Shown: positions 5,744-6,460 of the stretch, piece by piece
Layout of the letters: every line of letters starts with the position of its first letter
Position numbering within the stretch: the first letter of the stretch is position 1
DNA from: an uncultured Lachnospiraceae bacterium
GTDB taxonomy: Bacteria > Bacillota > Clostridia > Lachnospirales > Lachnospiraceae
DNA: 6,460 bases
Direction: 5' to 3'
Assembly (NCBI GenBank): GCA_905236585.1
Contig: CAJOQZ010000037.1
Coordinates: 1-6,460, forward strand
Notes under the pieces: generated by a model
What the model was told of the DNA's origin: nothing
Seen by the model: the letters and a program-made list of their open reading frames with translations, nothing else
The model's database searches: none
Made by a program: the position numbers and the translations under genes

Positions 5744-6148
5744 ATGTATGATAAAAAGCGATTTTATTTGAGCATTTTCTGGATAGTGCTGGGGATCGTT
5801 CTGATGGCGCTGTCCATGGCGGAGATTATGGATTCTTCTATGTATTCAGGGCTTGGCGGCGGTCTGATCGCGGTCGGCGTGCTTCAGACTATCCGGCATC
5901 TGAAGTATAACAGGAACCCAAAATACCGTGAGAAAATCGACACGGAGATCAGTGATGAGCGCAACCGGTTTTTGCGCATGAAAAGTTGGTCGTGGGCGGG
6001 ATATATTGCGATTTTAGTCGAAGGAGTCGGCGTCATTGTCGCAATGCTTCTCGGGCAGGAAACCATACAGATGGTACTGGGGTACTCCGTCTGCCTGCTG
6101 CTTTGCGCGTACTGGATCTCATACATGGTTTTAAGCAGGAAGTATTGA
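5744..6148 (+). CDS. Small four-helix membrane protein with SDERN motif, partner of the XRE regulator
   Basis: A 134-residue integral membrane protein of unknown function. Four hydrophobic segments are visible: residues about 7-24 (FYLSIFWIVLGIVLMALS), about 33-49 (after MYSGLGGG), about 84-103 (YIAILVEGVGVIVAML) and about 108-129 (MVLGYSVCLLLCAYWIS). Between helices 2 and 3 is a charged cytoplasmic-type loop with KYREKIDTEISDERNRFLRMK. This SDERN loop recurs in small uncharacterised Firmicute membrane proteins (DUF2178/DUF6442-like) often encoded next to a tiny XRE regulator; that family link is from memory. A start at ATG 5738 would add two residues. Co-expression with the regulator is strongly supported by the overlap. 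It may sense or modify the membrane state and feed back on the regulator, but nothing in the sequence shows its job directly. Confidence 0.85.
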   Translation: MYDKKRFYLSIFWIVLGIVLMALSMAEIMDSSMYSGLGGGLIAVGVLQTIRHLKYNRNPKYREKIDTEISDERNRFLRMKSWSWAGYIAILVEGVGVIVAMLLGQETIQMVLGYSVCLLLCAYWISYMVLSRKY

Positions 6149-6168
6149 TTTTTTGTAATATCCAAAAG

Positions 6169-6197
6169 TTGCAAGGCAGTTCCGGTTTTCTTATAAT
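6169..6197 (+). promoter_or_regulatory. Promoter of the MATE transporter gene
   Basis: TTGCAA (6169-6174, four of six matches to consensus) is followed by a 17-base spacer and a perfect TATAAT (6192-6197). Transcription would start near 6204, giving a very short leader containing GGGGG (6205-6209), 8 bases before ATG 6218. The -10 box is centred in an inverted repeat GTTTTC (6185-6190) / GAAAAC (6199-6204). No terminator is visible between the preceding stop at 6148 and this promoter, so some readthrough from the XRE operon is possible. Confidence 0.75.
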
Positions 6198-6217
6198 GGA
6201 AAACGGGGGTCATAGAT

Positions 6218-6460
6218 ATGCTTAGGAAAAAATTCATCGGCGATGCCGCTTTTTACAGACGACTATTATATATTGCGATACCGATCATGATGCAGAGCGC
6301 GATCTCTAATTTTGTAAGCCTCTTAGACAACATCATGGTCGGTCGCGTCGGGACGGAGCAGATGACGGGCGTCGCCATAGCGAACCAACTCTTCTTCATA
6401 TATTTTCTTGCAATCTTCGGCGGACTTGCCGGCGCCGGCATTTTTACCGCGCAGTATTAC
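6218..6460 (+). CDS. MATE-family multidrug/toxin efflux transporter, N-terminal part (3' end outside window)
   Basis: From ATG 6218 the frame stays open to the window edge, giving 81 residues with no stop. The N-terminus carries LLYIAIPIMMQSAISNFVSLLDNIMVGRVGTEQMTGVAIANQLFFIYFLAIFGG as overlapping stretches, described here by parts: the first helix contains IPIMMQSAI, followed by SLLDNIMVGRVGT, the hallmark of MATE proteins, then a second helix ending in GGLAGAGIFTAQYY. MATE transporters are inner-membrane antiporters of about 450 residues with twelve helices, exporting drugs or metabolites using Na+ or H+ gradients. The substrate cannot be told from this fragment. The start is supported by GGGGG 8 bases upstream and by its own promoter at 6169-6197. 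Whether the adjacent XRE regulator influences it is unknown; none of the TGTAAAG dyads seen upstream of xre is present here. Confidence 0.9.
   Translation, partial: MLRKKFIGDAAFYRRLLYIAIPIMMQSAISNFVSLLDNIMVGRVGTEQMTGVAIANQLFFIYFLAIFGGLAGAGIFTAQYY

Noticed and set aside
1..6460. CRISPR arrays, tRNA, rRNA, insertion-sequence ends or attachment sites
   Set aside because: No regularly spaced repeats, cloverleaf-like sequences, rRNA motifs, transposase/integrase frames or terminal inverted repeats were seen on either strand.

Overview
The window looks like chromosomal DNA of a moderately GC-rich (a little above 50% by eye, not counted) low-G+C-lineage Firmicute, most likely a gut-type Lachnospiraceae/Clostridia member. 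Support for this: strong AGGAGG-type ribosome binding sites, TTGACA/TATAAT promoters, a multi-PAS GGDEF/EAL protein of the style common in that family, a tiny XRE regulator paired with a small membrane protein, and a MATE transporter. The family-level assignment is inference. All supported genes lie on the + strand.

Layout. (1) 2-118: the last 38 codons of a probable dapF (diaminopimelate epimerase). (2) 139-3696: one very long c-di-GMP signalling reading frame interrupted by a single in-frame TGA at 1981-1983. Upstream of the TGA are a degenerate GGDEF domain, an EAL domain and a PAS-like domain. The TGA falls inside a second PAS-like domain. Downstream are the rest of that domain, another PAS-like sensor, a canonical GGDEF domain and a C-terminal PAS-like domain. 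(3) 3697-3870: an intergenic stretch with a hairpin that may be a terminator, then a strong ribosome binding site. (4) 3871-5400: malQ, a 4-alpha-glucanotransferase with its full catalytic set, ended by a strong terminator. (5) 5461-5543: a compact control region with a near-consensus extended -10 promoter and two copies of an 18-bp dyad (TGTAAAG-N4-CTTTACA type), one over the -35 box and one at the predicted transcription start. (6) 5544-6148: a two-gene unit of a 65-residue XRE regulator and a four-helix membrane protein with an SDERN motif. (7) 6169 to the end: a promoter and the first 81 codons of a MATE-family transporter that runs off the window.

How the genes relate. The signalling gene starts only 20 bases after dapF and may be co-transcribed with it. 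malQ is a free-standing maltodextrin/glycogen enzyme. The XRE regulator very probably represses its own operon through the twin dyads. The two observations most worth following up are the single in-frame TGA in an otherwise intact giant c-di-GMP gene (recent nonsense mutation, sequencing error or recoding) and the autoregulated XRE/membrane-protein pair with its twin operators. No CRISPR array, rRNA, tRNA, insertion sequence or clearly novel system is visible.
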